Below, in pieces: positions 25,994 through 35,400 of a stretch of DNA of 43,240 nt. Source of the stretch: Opitutaceae bacterium (GTDB lineage Bacteria > Verrucomicrobiota > Verrucomicrobiia > Opitutales > Opitutaceae); assembly GCA_023269565.1 (NCBI GenBank), contig JAHFTD010000010.1:1-43240 (forward strand), written 5' to 3'. Position 1 is the stretch's first letter, and each line of letters opens with the position of its first letter. A model generated the notes under the pieces. It was not told the origin of the DNA. It made no database searches and was given only the letters and a program-made list of their open reading frames with translations. A program made the position numbers and the translations under genes.

Positions 25994-26019
25994 GAGTCGA
26001 CCTCCCAGCCGGTTATTCC
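25994..26019 (-). promoter_or_regulatory. weak candidate autoregulatory ECF promoter
   Basis: On the minus strand GGAATAA (26013-26019) and GTCGACTC (25994-26001) precede the sigma factor ATG (25983). GGAAT resembles an ECF -35 and GTC an ECF -10, but the 11-13 bp spacing is shorter than usual and the leader would be only a few bases. Confidence 0.2.
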
Positions 26020-26068
26020 AGCAAAAACGTCCGGGTCGAGGTCCGGCGCCGCGCGGGCCAAATTCCCG

Positions 26069-26097
26069 TTGACGGGCTGTTGTGCCGCCCCTTTAAC
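26069..26097 (+). promoter_or_regulatory. candidate tRNA-Phe promoter
   Basis: TTGACG (26069-26074), 17-bp spacer and TTTAAC (26092-26097) place a transcription start about 12 bp before the tRNA, followed by a G/C-rich discriminator, as in stable-RNA promoters. Confidence 0.45.
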
Positions 26098-26115
26098 TCG
26101 GCGCCTTTCGCAGTC

Positions 26116-26191
<76 letters not shown>

Positions 26192-26206
26192 CTTTCCCCG
26201 GCCCCG

Positions 26207-26587
26207 TCAGGAGGCCGCTGCCGGCGGCGGTGGCGCGGAGCTGACCAACTGGATCGCTTCGATGGGACTGGTCGTGAATCGTCGCCGCCCGTCCTCGTAA
26301 GTGATTTCAATCCCCCCGCCGCAGAAAAGATGGTCGGGCTTGATCAGGCTCGAGCGACCGAAGACGCAACCCTGGATTTTTACCGGACCGCGCGGCCGGT
26401 CGATCCGGTCCGTGGTCATCTGGGCGGAGTGCCCCCCAGTCATTTGAAAAAAATAAGTGGTGTTGCGCGTGCGCACGAGCAAACGGTCGCCTGGCTGGAT
26501 GCGGCTCAATTCCAACTCGTCGCCCATCCATTTTCCAGCGGATTGCAGGAATGCCACGATATCTGCGTTCTGAGCGGGTTCCTTCAT
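26207..26587 (-). CDS. small unknown protein, third gene of the leftward arm
   Basis: 126 residues from the ATG at 26585-26587 (a GTG lies directly before it). I do not recognise the family. It is soluble, with an N-terminal helix (DIVAFLQSAGKWM) and then beta-type stretches (RLLVRTRNTTYFFQMTG, VKIQGCVFGRSSLIKPDHLFC, GIEITYEDGRRRFTTSP). The GRSSLIKPDHLFCGGGIEI segment has a loose FHA/sandwich flavour but lacks the conserved Ser-x-x-His. It lies 45 bp downstream of the FHA gene on the same strand, so probably in the same operon. It stops 15 bp before tRNA-Phe. Confidence 0.7.
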   Translation of the reverse strand: MKEPAQNADIVAFLQSAGKWMGDELELSRIQPGDRLLVRTRNTTYFFQMTGGHSAQMTTDRIDRPRGPVKIQGCVFGRSSLIKPDHLFCGGGIEITYEDGRRRFTTSPIEAIQLVSSAPPPPAAAS

Positions 26588-26632
26588 CACGAAAATGTGA
26601 GATGGGGGGGTCGCGGGTTTGTTCCCTGGGCC

Positions 26633-27967
26633 TCAGGGACTCACTTTCAGCTCATAATGCAACGCGCCGAGCCGGAATTGATGTGCGGCTTGGAGGGCGC
26701 AGGCCACACCGGGCTGGAGCGAGCGTCCGTCGAGTTCCGCCGGCAACCCGGCGGCCTCACGCGGAATTTCCAGCCAGAAGCCCCCCTGCCAAAAATGCAC
26801 CCGCAAGGCAACCGTCGGCAGGCCCGCGGAAGCCAGCACGACCGCGCAGTTCGCACCGCTGCCAAGTGCGGCCTCGGAAAAGAGCCAGACGGTTTCGGCA
26901 ACCACCTCCCGGCAGCTCACCGCCTGCAGGCGGAGACAGCCCAGCGCGCGCTGAGGCAGCACCATCGTCGCCTGTGCAGACGAAGTATCATGGGAAACAC
27001 TCACGGCCCCCGGGGGTCCGCCGGGAAAAATGGCCGGCAGATGCAGCGCCTTGAGTTCGTAACCGGCCTGGCCAAGGCGAAGGTGTCGCTCCTTGGCGAA
27101 ATTCAGTTGCCGGGGCTCGATCGTGAGTGCGACGCCATCAATGATGGTGCCCACGCTCGGTTTTTTCGAACCATCCCCCAGCGCCTCCCCGTCATGCACC
27201 CAGATTTGGTTGCCCTTGAGGAAGAACGTCGTGTTTGCCCGGCTGATGGTGTCGGTCTTTTGTTGGTTGGCCGGTGATTCGGGCAGGAACCAGGTTACGA
27301 AATCGGACTTGCTGCGCTGGCGGCCGAGCACGAAGCGCGGACGGGCGACAAAGTGGATGGGCGAGCCGGTGCGGTGGAGCGTGCCATCCGCGACCTTGGG
27401 CACGAGTTGGAGGAGGCCCCCTGCTCCTGGTCGCACTCCGGAAGCCGGTGAGGGCACATCGGTGGAAGGCGCAAGAACCCGGGCGGGATTCCGGACGGTC
27501 GCTGGTGTGGCGCTGGAGGATGGCCGTGGAGCAACGATGATTTTCTCGGCGACTTCCGCCAGGCGCTTCTCAAAGGAAAATCGCAAGGCCTCCTCTGGAA
27601 GCGTTGGCAACAGCGCGCCCAGTTTCTTGCAGAGCAGCTCGATAACGCTACGCGTCCATTGCTCCTTGGGCTTGGCCAGCTCGGCATCGATATCGGTGGC
27701 GAGGGATTCGGCCCGGGCGATAAGCTCGAGCTGGGTGACCAACTTGCTGACGCCAGCTGATTCCAATTCTGCCAGTTCGAGGGTGAGCTTGATCTTGATC
27801 GGCTTGCCCAGGTTGTCCTGTGCCAGATCGCTTCGCTTCTCCTCAATCCTAGCCGCCCGCGCCTTGAGCAATGCACCTGCGGCTACGTCAGGTGACAGTT
27901 CCAGCAAAGCGCAGAGTTCCTGGCGCGTCATGGGCGGGAGCTGCGGCCGTGCCACCACGGAAGGCAT
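26633..27967 (-). CDS. FHA-domain protein
   Basis: 444 residues. The N-terminal half (about 15-145) is helical, starting TRQELCALLELSPDVAAGAL and containing long charged helices. A Pro/Ser/Ala-rich linker (146-182) follows. The central domain matches an FHA fold: FVLGRQRSKSDF with Gly215-Arg216, TDTISRANTTFFL with Ser242-Arg243-Asn245, then QIWVHDGEALGDGSKKPSVGT (254-274), where NG-type loop residues would sit. FHA domains bind phosphothreonine peptides. The C-terminal ~130 residues are beta-rich (SREVVAETVWLFSE-type region near SCREVV, then GGFWLEIPREAAG). There is no signal peptide. It lies between the exported protein and the small gene, 81 bp downstream of the former. No kinase or phosphatase is in the locus. 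Confidence 0.75.
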   Translation of the reverse strand: MPSVVARPQLPPMTRQELCALLELSPDVAAGALLKARAARIEEKRSDLAQDNLGKPIKIKLTLELAELESAGVSKLVTQLELIARAESLATDIDAELAKPKEQWTRSVIELLCKKLGALLPTLPEEALRFSFEKRLAEVAEKIIVAPRPSSSATPATVRNPARVLAPSTDVPSPASGVRPGAGGLLQLVPKVADGTLHRTGSPIHFVARPRFVLGRQRSKSDFVTWFLPESPANQQKTDTISRANTTFFLKGNQIWVHDGEALGDGSKKPSVGTIIDGVALTIEPRQLNFAKERHLRLGQAGYELKALHLPAIFPGGPPGAVSVSHDTSSAQATMVLPQRALGCLRLQAVSCREVVAETVWLFSEAALGSGANCAVVLASAGLPTVALRVHFWQGGFWLEIPREAAGLPAELDGRSLQPGVACALQAAHQFRLGALHYELKVSP

Positions 27968-28048
27968 CCCGCCGCGGTGGTTATGCGTGGCGGATGACCG
28001 TGGCGCGATGCGAAGTGAGCCGACGGCCGCACGGTGCCGGAGGGAAGA

Positions 28049-29476
28049 TCAGTCGACTCCAACCGTGAGGTTGGTCTTGATGACAAAGGCACTGCCCCAA
28101 TCCGTCGTGCCCGAGACCTGCACGGTGTAAGTGGCGGACTTGGTGAATGTCGCCGTCACCTGGGCTCCGGAGGGATTGTCGAGCGTGGGCGAACCGGAGG
28201 GACTCGTAATCTCCCATTTGGTGACATTGTAGCCGGTGGCGCCGCTCCGATCGGCCAGAGCGATGCTCACCGTGTAGCTGCCGGTGGCCTTCTTTTCCGA
28301 GCCGGGAACGGGCGCAACGACGAGCGCCCAAGTGCGGGAGGCACCGGGAGTCTTGGTCACTTCGAATGTATTGGGCTTGCTGGCGCTGGGCATGGCACGG
28401 ACGCTGACCTTCGTCTCGCGAACGAGGCGGCCGCCCTTGTCGCCGACGTAAGCCTTGTCGACGCCGCGGCCTTCACCGTCCGGACCCCAGACGAATTCAT
28501 CGGTGATTTCATTACCATTCTCGTCGAATACTTTATCTCCCTGTTTCCACTGTTTTTGGGTTTGCCCGTCAGTCCATTCGCCGCCGGGACCTTGCTTGAA
28601 GCCTTTCTGGTGGATCATTTCGTTGAGCTGGGCCATCAGCCGATCGGCGGTGGCGGTGTCGCCCCGACGCCGGGCGTCCTCGATCTGGGAGACCAAATCC
28701 TGGATGGAACGGGCGGTCGCTGGATCCGTTTGTGCCAGCTTACTGGCCAGCGCGCGGGCCTGGTCCAAATCAGCATTGGATGGCGGCGGTGGCTGGCGTG
28801 GCCCGCTGATCTTATCAGCAGCGTCCTTGATATCCTGGCCATGCCCGCTTTCCACCAGCGTGGCCGTCAATTGCTTGAGCAGTTCGCTGGCCTTGGCCAT
28901 GTCGCCGTCCGCCAAGGCCTTGTTGATTTGTTCGATAAGGCTGCGCACCTTGGCGGCGAGCGCCGGGTTGGTTTTATCCAACTCAGGCAGGAGCTTCTTC
29001 GCCGCATCGAGCACGGCAACCTGCTGCTGCAATTCCTCGCCGAACATCCCCTTGCGGAGCATATCTACCCGCATGGCATACATACTGATCTCAACCGCGC
29101 CAAATTCATCCCGCAGTTTCTCAAAACCGGCCCGGAGTTGCTTGCGAACCGTCTCGCGGGTGTAGAGCAAACTCCAAGCCAGCCGCTCGATGCGCTCCGG
29201 GTGCCCTTTCATGACTCCATCGACCTGGGCGATGCGGCCGGTCGCCCGGAGGAGGCTCACTTTCGCCAATTCAGGCAGCCCGGCTTTGGCTGCATTGATG
29301 CCGCGATCGATGTGGTAATTGGCATCCGAGATGTTGGCGCGCATTACCCGCTGTTCCACTTCAAGCTCACTCTTGGAGATTTCGACCGGAGCCTGCTGGC
29401 CGAAAGCTGTGGCGGACGAGAGAAAGAGGCCAAACAGGGCCACGGTGAAAAAGCTGAGCCGGGACGAAGTGTGCAT
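28049..29476 (-). CDS. secreted helical protein with C-terminal Ig/PKD-like domain
   Basis: 475 residues. The signal peptide is residues 1-26 (FFTVALFGLFLSSATAFG). Residues about 30-290 are nearly all helical, with repeat-like pairs such as INKALADGDMAKASELLKQL and IEDARRRGDTATADRLMAQL, both of the form helix-[AR]-x-GD-x-A-x-A-x-x-L, resembling TPR-like hairpins. A Gly/Trp/Lys-rich connector (GPGGEWTDGQTQKQWKQGDK) follows. The last ~110 residues form a beta-sandwich (GSYTVSIALADRSGATGY, SATYTVQVSGTTDWG) of PKD/Ig type. It is thus periplasmic or extracellular. It is the first gene of the leftward arm, divergent from the P-loop gene at 29706. No named family is recognised. Confidence 0.75.
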   Translation of the reverse strand: MHTSSRLSFFTVALFGLFLSSATAFGQQAPVEISKSELEVEQRVMRANISDANYHIDRGINAAKAGLPELAKVSLLRATGRIAQVDGVMKGHPERIERLAWSLLYTRETVRKQLRAGFEKLRDEFGAVEISMYAMRVDMLRKGMFGEELQQQVAVLDAAKKLLPELDKTNPALAAKVRSLIEQINKALADGDMAKASELLKQLTATLVESGHGQDIKDAADKISGPRQPPPPSNADLDQARALASKLAQTDPATARSIQDLVSQIEDARRRGDTATADRLMAQLNEMIHQKGFKQGPGGEWTDGQTQKQWKQGDKVFDENGNEITDEFVWGPDGEGRGVDKAYVGDKGGRLVRETKVSVRAMPSASKPNTFEVTKTPGASRTWALVVAPVPGSEKKATGSYTVSIALADRSGATGYNVTKWEITSPSGSPTLDNPSGAQVTATFTKSATYTVQVSGTTDWGSAFVIKTNLTVGVD

Positions 29477-29517
29477 GAGTAGTTACGGATGGTTGATGGG
29501 CCGCGGACCGAACAATT

Positions 29518-29533
29518 TGTGCAAGTATGCACA
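29518..29533. promoter_or_regulatory. inverted repeat, candidate operator in the divergent promoter region
   Basis: TGTGCA (29518-29523) AGTA TGCACA (29528-29533) is a perfect 6-bp inverted repeat with a 4-bp centre. It lies 42 bp from the leftward start codon. Its right half is also the best -35 of the rightward promoter, so a bound dimer would be well placed to repress or control both arms. Confidence 0.45.
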
Positions 29534-29556
29534 GCCAGAGGCTGCTTCAATACAAT
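29528..29556 (+). promoter_or_regulatory. candidate promoter of the rightward SrfC/SrfB-like operon
   Basis: TGCACA (29528-29533, 4 of 6 with TTGACA), exactly 17 bp, then TACAAT (29551-29556, 5 of 6 with TATAAT). The transcription start would be near 29563, leaving a ~140-nt leader before the ATG at 29706 in which I see no clear Shine-Dalgarno or hairpin. Confidence 0.45.
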
Positions 29557-29705
29557 TCTTGCCCCGTCGGCGACCTCTGGCCGAAGAGCGGGAACTAATA
29601 AGGAAACAGGAATCGTCGAGCTGAAAATTTTCCCGCCCGCGTTTGGCAACGCATGTTTTCTGTATTGCGTGGCCGAATGAAGTCTCGCTTACTTCCGCCG
29701 CAGTC

Positions 29706-32426
29706 ATGGAGAAAATCGCTTTCACCCGGGAACTTATCGACTGGTATTGGCAGCAGGGATGCAAACGTGCCGATGACTACGCGATTCCCACCAGCGGGTG
29801 GCTGAAAAAACTATATGACACCGACAAGCAGCTGACCGCGATTGACGAGGCCCGGGCCAATCCCCGCCCGGCCATGGCCGTCTGGGGGCCGTCGCAGACC
29901 GGGAAATCCACTCTGGTCTCCGCCTACATTGACGGCAATGCCCGCTACGAAAAGCGCGAGGAGGTGGACGGCGAGGGTTCGGGACTGCACTGGCCGGGCG
30001 GCGCCCGGGCATTCTTCATGTCGCCCGATGTCACCGCCCCGCTCTACATGAACCGGATGGTGCTGAATCCTTTTAACCAGGGTTGGGACGGTTCCTCCTG
30101 CCTCAGCCGCTTCGTCTGCGGCAGCACCCAGGCAGGTGCCGCGGCTTACACCGTCCGTGACGTGCATCACCCCGTGGAGATGAAACTCATTCCGGAAGTG
30201 GATTTACTGCAGGTGGTCGCACGGGGGTATGATACCGAATGTCTGGGACCTTCGCGGATGGGCACCGCCACCAACTGGACCACCCACGAATTCGAGATGC
30301 GCCTCGCGCGGTTCAAACGCAAGCACACCGCTTCCGCCAAGGGCCCGAGCCGTGCCGCCTACGAAGCGCTCCACAATCTTTGTTGTGTGCTGGCCGACCT
30401 GGTCTTTGCCGAGCTGCCGCGTTACCGCGGACTGATGGAGCAGGGCGAGGACAACTGGCAGTCGCTGCTGGCTTCGCTGCTCGCGGATCCGGTGTTGCTC
30501 TCGAATCCCGGCATCGTCGACACCTTCGCCGGCGAGATCCTCTGGGACGCTTCGCCTCACCTGCAGGAATTTTACCTCAAGCTGCGCACGCAGCTCCGGA
30601 CCCTCCAGCAGAATGCCGGCGCCAAGCCCCTCTTCTGCTCGATGGACGCCGCCATTGTCCTGCTCAACATGGCCGCCTGCAGCATTTATTACCGCGAGAC
30701 CCCGCCGGATGCCGACTCCAAGGAGGGAGTGATTTATCCACTCATTGCCAAGCTCGGTTATCGCCTGGATGGGGAACGGCTGCTGATCGGATGCGGGGCG
30801 ACTTATGCGCAACGGCTCGCCGCCTCGCCCGAACAGTTCGCCATGGTGCAGGCTCTTGTCTGGGAGCTGGTGATACCCCTCAATCAGGATCACCTGCCCG
30901 AATCACCCTTCAAGGATTACCTGCGCTACTCCGACATGCTCGACTTCGCCGGCGTGGGCAACGAGCCGAAGGGAGATGTGTCACGCATCTTTGTCCACGG
31001 GCAGACCCTGTCCACGGAGGAGGGCGTCGGCAAGGGTATGCCCTTTAATCCGCTGCTGTTCTTTTCCAAGATCATCAAGCGGGGCAAGACCGGCTGCATC
31101 GTGTCGACCTACGCGAAGAAAATGTCGATCGACGGCTTCAACATTTTCCAGAATGTCGACGGCTACCCGGCCGTCAACGCGCCCCAGCTCATCAACGGCA
31201 TCGAGTCGTGGTGGAAATACCTCGTCCCGGAATATTACCGCACTGGACTCGGCCGCAGCCCGCTGCCCCTCAATCTCGGCCTGATGTGGTGGGCGACGCG
31301 CTTGAACAACGGCGTGAGCGCCCCGAAGGAAGTCTACCCCGCCATGGTGCCCATCGTGAAGGAACTGGGCCGGATCGGCGACCCCGTGGTCAGCCTCACC
31401 TTCGCCTTCAATTACTACAAATTCCCCCGCGGACGTGTCGACACCACCGTCACGCCGGACACCTTTGAACGGATCTCATCGGTGCCGGAGTTCAAGCGGC
31501 AGTTCAACAACCCGACCAGCGCCGAGTCATACCAGGAGATGATTCGCGACCAGGTCACGGGTGGCACCGCCTATTTTTTCGCCACAATCAAGAAACAGCT
31601 CGAGGAAGCGCGCGCCAAACCCGACTCCAACCGCCTTTCCATCCTCGAGGCCCGCGTCGGCGCGCTGGAGACCGGCATCACCGACCTGCTCAACGCCCCC
31701 CGGCTCTTCCCCCCGGTCAAGGTGGTGGACATCCGCCGTGAACATCTCGACCGCTTCCGGCAGGGCCTGCTCGAGGCGCTCAAGGGCAAACCGGAGAAAC
31801 AGGTGCGCGAAATCAATTTCGCCCTGCGCGAATTTCTCGACGTGCCCTACCAGGTTCTCCTCACGCCCCCGGCGGACGAGACGGAGGTCGACCGCCAGTT
31901 TATCTCGCGCCAATATCGTCAGTGGGCCGACAGCCAGCTATCTCGCTACGACCAGTGGGAACGCACCGGTCGGAAGACCTCGCCCGACTGGGCGCTCCTC
32001 GGCCTGAGCACCCGAGAGTCCTTCAGCGACACCCTCGACGCCCTCCGCGCCTCGATGGAAACCCAGGTCGATGAGATCGCCCGCTGGTTCGCCCGCCTCG
32101 TGGCGCAGACCAAGACGGCCAATTCCGACCTGCGCCACACCCAGCTCCGCCGCCACCTCGCCGTGCGCATGGCCAACGAAATCGTCTCCAGTCAGACGGC
32201 GGATTTCGCCGCCGCCGGCGACGATCCCGAGCCCGACAGCGACGAGCAATCCTCGCCGCCCATCGGCCGCGAATGCCTGGCCTACCGGGCTTTCATCCGT
32301 CCCTTCATGGAGGGACAACTGGCCGCGTTCATCTCGCTGCGGCTCGACCCCGTCAAACGACCCGACCAACCCGGGGACAAGGAACTCGCCGCCCTCTGTG
32401 CGCGCTTCAACCTGCGGCCCAACTAA
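29706..32426 (+). CDS. large P-loop NTPase, SrfC-like (virulence factor SrfC / PF10139-type)
   Basis: 906 residues from the ATG at 29706; the frame opens earlier at a TTG but without conserved sequence. A Walker A motif GPSQTGKST (61-69) follows AMAVW, so the P-loop domain is at the N-terminus. Further conserved-looking blocks are FMSPDVTAPLYMNRMVLNPF, GKTGCIVSTYAKKMSIDGFN and PLNLGLMWWATRLNNGV. Residues about 640-760 are helical, with a coiled-coil stretch (LEARVGALETGITDLL). There is no signal peptide or membrane helix. The pairing of a large P-loop protein with a ~1000-residue actin-fold protein is that of SrfC-SrfB of enterobacteria; this naming rests on architecture and context. It is 14 bp from the next gene. 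Confidence 0.6.
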   Translation: MEKIAFTRELIDWYWQQGCKRADDYAIPTSGWLKKLYDTDKQLTAIDEARANPRPAMAVWGPSQTGKSTLVSAYIDGNARYEKREEVDGEGSGLHWPGGARAFFMSPDVTAPLYMNRMVLNPFNQGWDGSSCLSRFVCGSTQAGAAAYTVRDVHHPVEMKLIPEVDLLQVVARGYDTECLGPSRMGTATNWTTHEFEMRLARFKRKHTASAKGPSRAAYEALHNLCCVLADLVFAELPRYRGLMEQGEDNWQSLLASLLADPVLLSNPGIVDTFAGEILWDASPHLQEFYLKLRTQLRTLQQNAGAKPLFCSMDAAIVLLNMAACSIYYRETPPDADSKEGVIYPLIAKLGYRLDGERLLIGCGATYAQRLAASPEQFAMVQALVWELVIPLNQDHLPESPFKDYLRYSDMLDFAGVGNEPKGDVSRIFVHGQTLSTEEGVGKGMPFNPLLFFSKIIKRGKTGCIVSTYAKKMSIDGFNIFQNVDGYPAVNAPQLINGIESWWKYLVPEYYRTGLGRSPLPLNLGLMWWATRLNNGVSAPKEVYPAMVPIVKELGRIGDPVVSLTFAFNYYKFPRGRVDTTVTPDTFERISSVPEFKRQFNNPTSAESYQEMIRDQVTGGTAYFFATIKKQLEEARAKPDSNRLSILEARVGALETGITDLLNAPRLFPPVKVVDIRREHLDRFRQGLLEALKGKPEKQVREINFALREFLDVPYQVLLTPPADETEVDRQFISRQYRQWADSQLSRYDQWERTGRKTSPDWALLGLSTRESFSDTLDALRASMETQVDEIARWFARLVAQTKTANSDLRHTQLRRHLAVRMANEIVSSQTADFAAAGDDPEPDSDEQSSPPIGRECLAYRAFIRPFMEGQLAAFISLRLDPVKRPDQPGDKELAALCARFNLRPN

Positions 32427-32440
32427 CCCCACCCCGCGCC

Positions 32441-35400
32441 ATGATCGAATTTGAGGTCTTTCCAAACACCGGGCACCAGTTCTTCCATGTGCCGCTCAAG
32501 AGCATTGTCCCCAAGAAAGCGGACGAAGACCTGCGGCGTTTTGCGCTGAAGAACCGCGGACCGTGGGCGATGTGGAGCGAGTTCGCGCCCTGGTTGCTCT
32601 ACCAATACGACATCGACGTCTCCCCTTACACCGGCGAGGAAACCCCCATCATCAAGCTCTCCATCGAGACCAACCTCGGCCTGCCGGAGCGCGGCCTGCT
32701 TTTCGGGGTCGAGCGCTTCAAATTCAAGCCCGACGAAAGCGACCGGGCGCAACAGGAGGCCTTCCGGCGCTTCCAAACTTACGAGAAGAGCCGCGAAAGC
32801 GACTCCATCATTTATCCCTATGCCAGCCTCGACATGGCCAAGCTCTGGGAAGACTACCCGACGAAACGCCTCTTCCTCGACCAGCTGAGTTCCACCCTGC
32901 CCGTCCGCCGCAAAGCCGGAGAAAACGCCTCCGAGCCCTTGCCGCTGCCCAAGGGTTTGCTCGCCGTGCACTGGAAACGACCCGGGGGCGCCGATCCCGT
33001 TGAGGTCGATCTGGTCTGCGATCTCGGCAACACCCGCACCGTCGCCCTGTTGCTCGAAAGCCCGGGACAGGACAGTCTCGCGCTTGGCCGCCGGGTGAAA
33101 ATCCTGCGCTTCATCCCCTGCGGCTGCCCCTACACCCAGGCGCACACCCTGCCCGATCCGGGCCGGGCCAACGACGATTTCTCCATCATCGATTCCTGGC
33201 TCATCCTCCACCAGCCGACCTTTTTCAGCCGCGAGCCGCCCGCCTCGGAGGAGAAGCTCTTCGAACACTGGGAGCGCGAGTCCCCGGCGCCCGAGGCCGC
33301 GACGATGCGGGTGCAGCACCTGCCCCAGACCTTCGTGGAGTTGTCGCCTGCCCTCATTGGCGGAGGCAAAGCGCCGGAAGGCGCGGCCCGGACCCTTGCA
33401 CAGGTGGCGCTCAACACCGACGCCCGTTTCTATCTCAGCAGCCCCAAGCGTTACGCCTGGGACGAGGCTCCGGTCGGCCGCCGCGGCGGCACCTACTGGA
33501 AGCAGATCGTCACGCACCCCAACCCCGCGATGCCCGATGCGTTCGAGGACCTGCGCGGCCTTTTCCGTTACTACATGGATCCCGGCAGCGTGGACTGGCA
33601 GTGGGAAAAACAGCCCACCATCGACGATTTCCGTGGCAAGCCCATGATCAGCTCCCCGCCCGAGTATCCGCGGCGCGATGCCATCTGCTGGTTCGCCCTC
33701 TCGATCATCGAGTGCGCCTACCGCCAGATCAACTCGGCCGGCTATCTCTCCATGGTCGGTCGCGAAAGCCTGCCGCGCAAGCTGCGCCAGATCCGCGTCA
33801 CGTTCCCCTCGGGTTGGACGTGGGAAGAGCAGTCCCGTTATCTTTCCCAGTGGCAGCGGGCCATCGACCTGTTTGCCCTCACCCACCTCGCCGATCCGCG
33901 GCCGGTCTCGCTCAGCGGCGGGGAAGGCGGCGAAAAACCGCTGCTCGTCGAGCGCGCGCTTGACGAGGCCGTCTGCTCGCAGCTGCCGGTCCTGTATTCG
34001 GACGTCAGTTTCCTCGGGGGCGACGGCCGGAACTGGTTCGAGACTTACGGAAGGCAGAATTCCGTCACGGTCATGAACGTCGACGTCGGCGGCGGCACCA
34101 CCGACATCTCGATCATTCGCTACGATCTGCAGTCCCCGGCCGATAACGGGGCCGACCAGATGCTCGGCCACCGCGGCACCACCGCCATCCAGTCCAACCT
34201 GCTCTTCCGCGACGGCAATTCCGTCGCCGGCGACATGCTGGTGAAGCGTATCGTCGAGCGGGTCCTCCTGCCCGTCTGGCTGCGCGCGGGCGGACTCGAC
34301 AAGTTCGAGGACAATCCCCCTGCCCGTCGGGCCATCCTGACCTTGCTCCGTTCCCCGATGACGGAAATCATCGCGCAGGTCGACCCCAAGGCCACCACCA
34401 AGCTGGCCCGCATCGTGCGGCTCGTTTTCATTCCCCTCGTCAACCAATGGCTCCAGCAGCTCACCTACGCCGAAAATTACCCCGATTCCCCCCGCCGCCC
34501 GCTGCAGGTCAAGCAGATCATCCACCCTGACTGCCTCAAAGATCTCAATGAACTGGTCCTCAAGACCATCATCGCCAAGGCCGAACACTGGGGCAAGGAC
34601 GACAACCTCCTCCCCTTGCGTGATGCCCAGCATTTCCAGCGTTGGTTCGCCCAGTTGGTCGAGCGCGACGAAGTGCCCTTCCCCCTCGGCGCGCAATTGC
34701 AGGCCGACACCTCCGCCCTCGAGGCCTGCGTCAACGACGTGTTCGAGGACATGTTCGCTTCGCTCAATCCCCTGGTCTCGCACCACGCCTGCGATCTCGT
34801 CATCGTTTCGGGCAAGCCGTCGGAGCTGCCCCAGATGCGCCAGCTGCTCGTCCGCAACCTGCCCATCCTGCCGCAGCGTATCATCCCGATGAAGAATTTT
34901 CCCGCCGGCGACTTCTATCCCTTCGTCGGCGACGACGGCATCAAGATCAACGACGCCAAGACCTGCACCGTCGCGGGCGCCGCGCTTTATCAGGACATCC
35001 TCAACGGCAATCTCGCGGGCTTCAGGATCACCCAGGCCCAGGTGGCCGAATGCTCGCGCGCGTATTTCTGGGGCCTGATCGGCCGCGGCGGCGAGCCCAA
35101 CGAATTCTACCGGTCGGACAATCTTCTCTTCCGCCCCTCGGAACTGGCCTCCGCCAAACCCTGGCCCGAGGCGGAAGATACCCTCTACCTCGAACGAACC
35201 TTCGATCTGGCGCTCAATTGCCGCATCGGCCGCCAGATGAAGCAGGTGCCCGGCGTCCGCCCCGAGCCGGTCTACCGTCTCGAATGGACTCCCCCCCAGT
35301 CACACGACAACCGGCCCATCTTTGCCCGCATCAAGTTGCGCTGGCTATCCACCCTCGGCTGCGGCGAGCGGGTGGAACTCGCCGGTGTCACACCCTTGCC

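Noticed and set aside
28034-29482. 482-codon plus-strand frame opposite the secreted protein
   Set aside because: The minus frame has a proper signal peptide and an ordered domain layout; the plus frame has neither.
32423-34786. 787-codon open frame on the minus strand
   Set aside because: Long, but antisense to the SrfB-like gene. The translation is low-complexity Gly/Glu/Val/Asp and has no motifs, while the plus frame carries all three ATPase elements.
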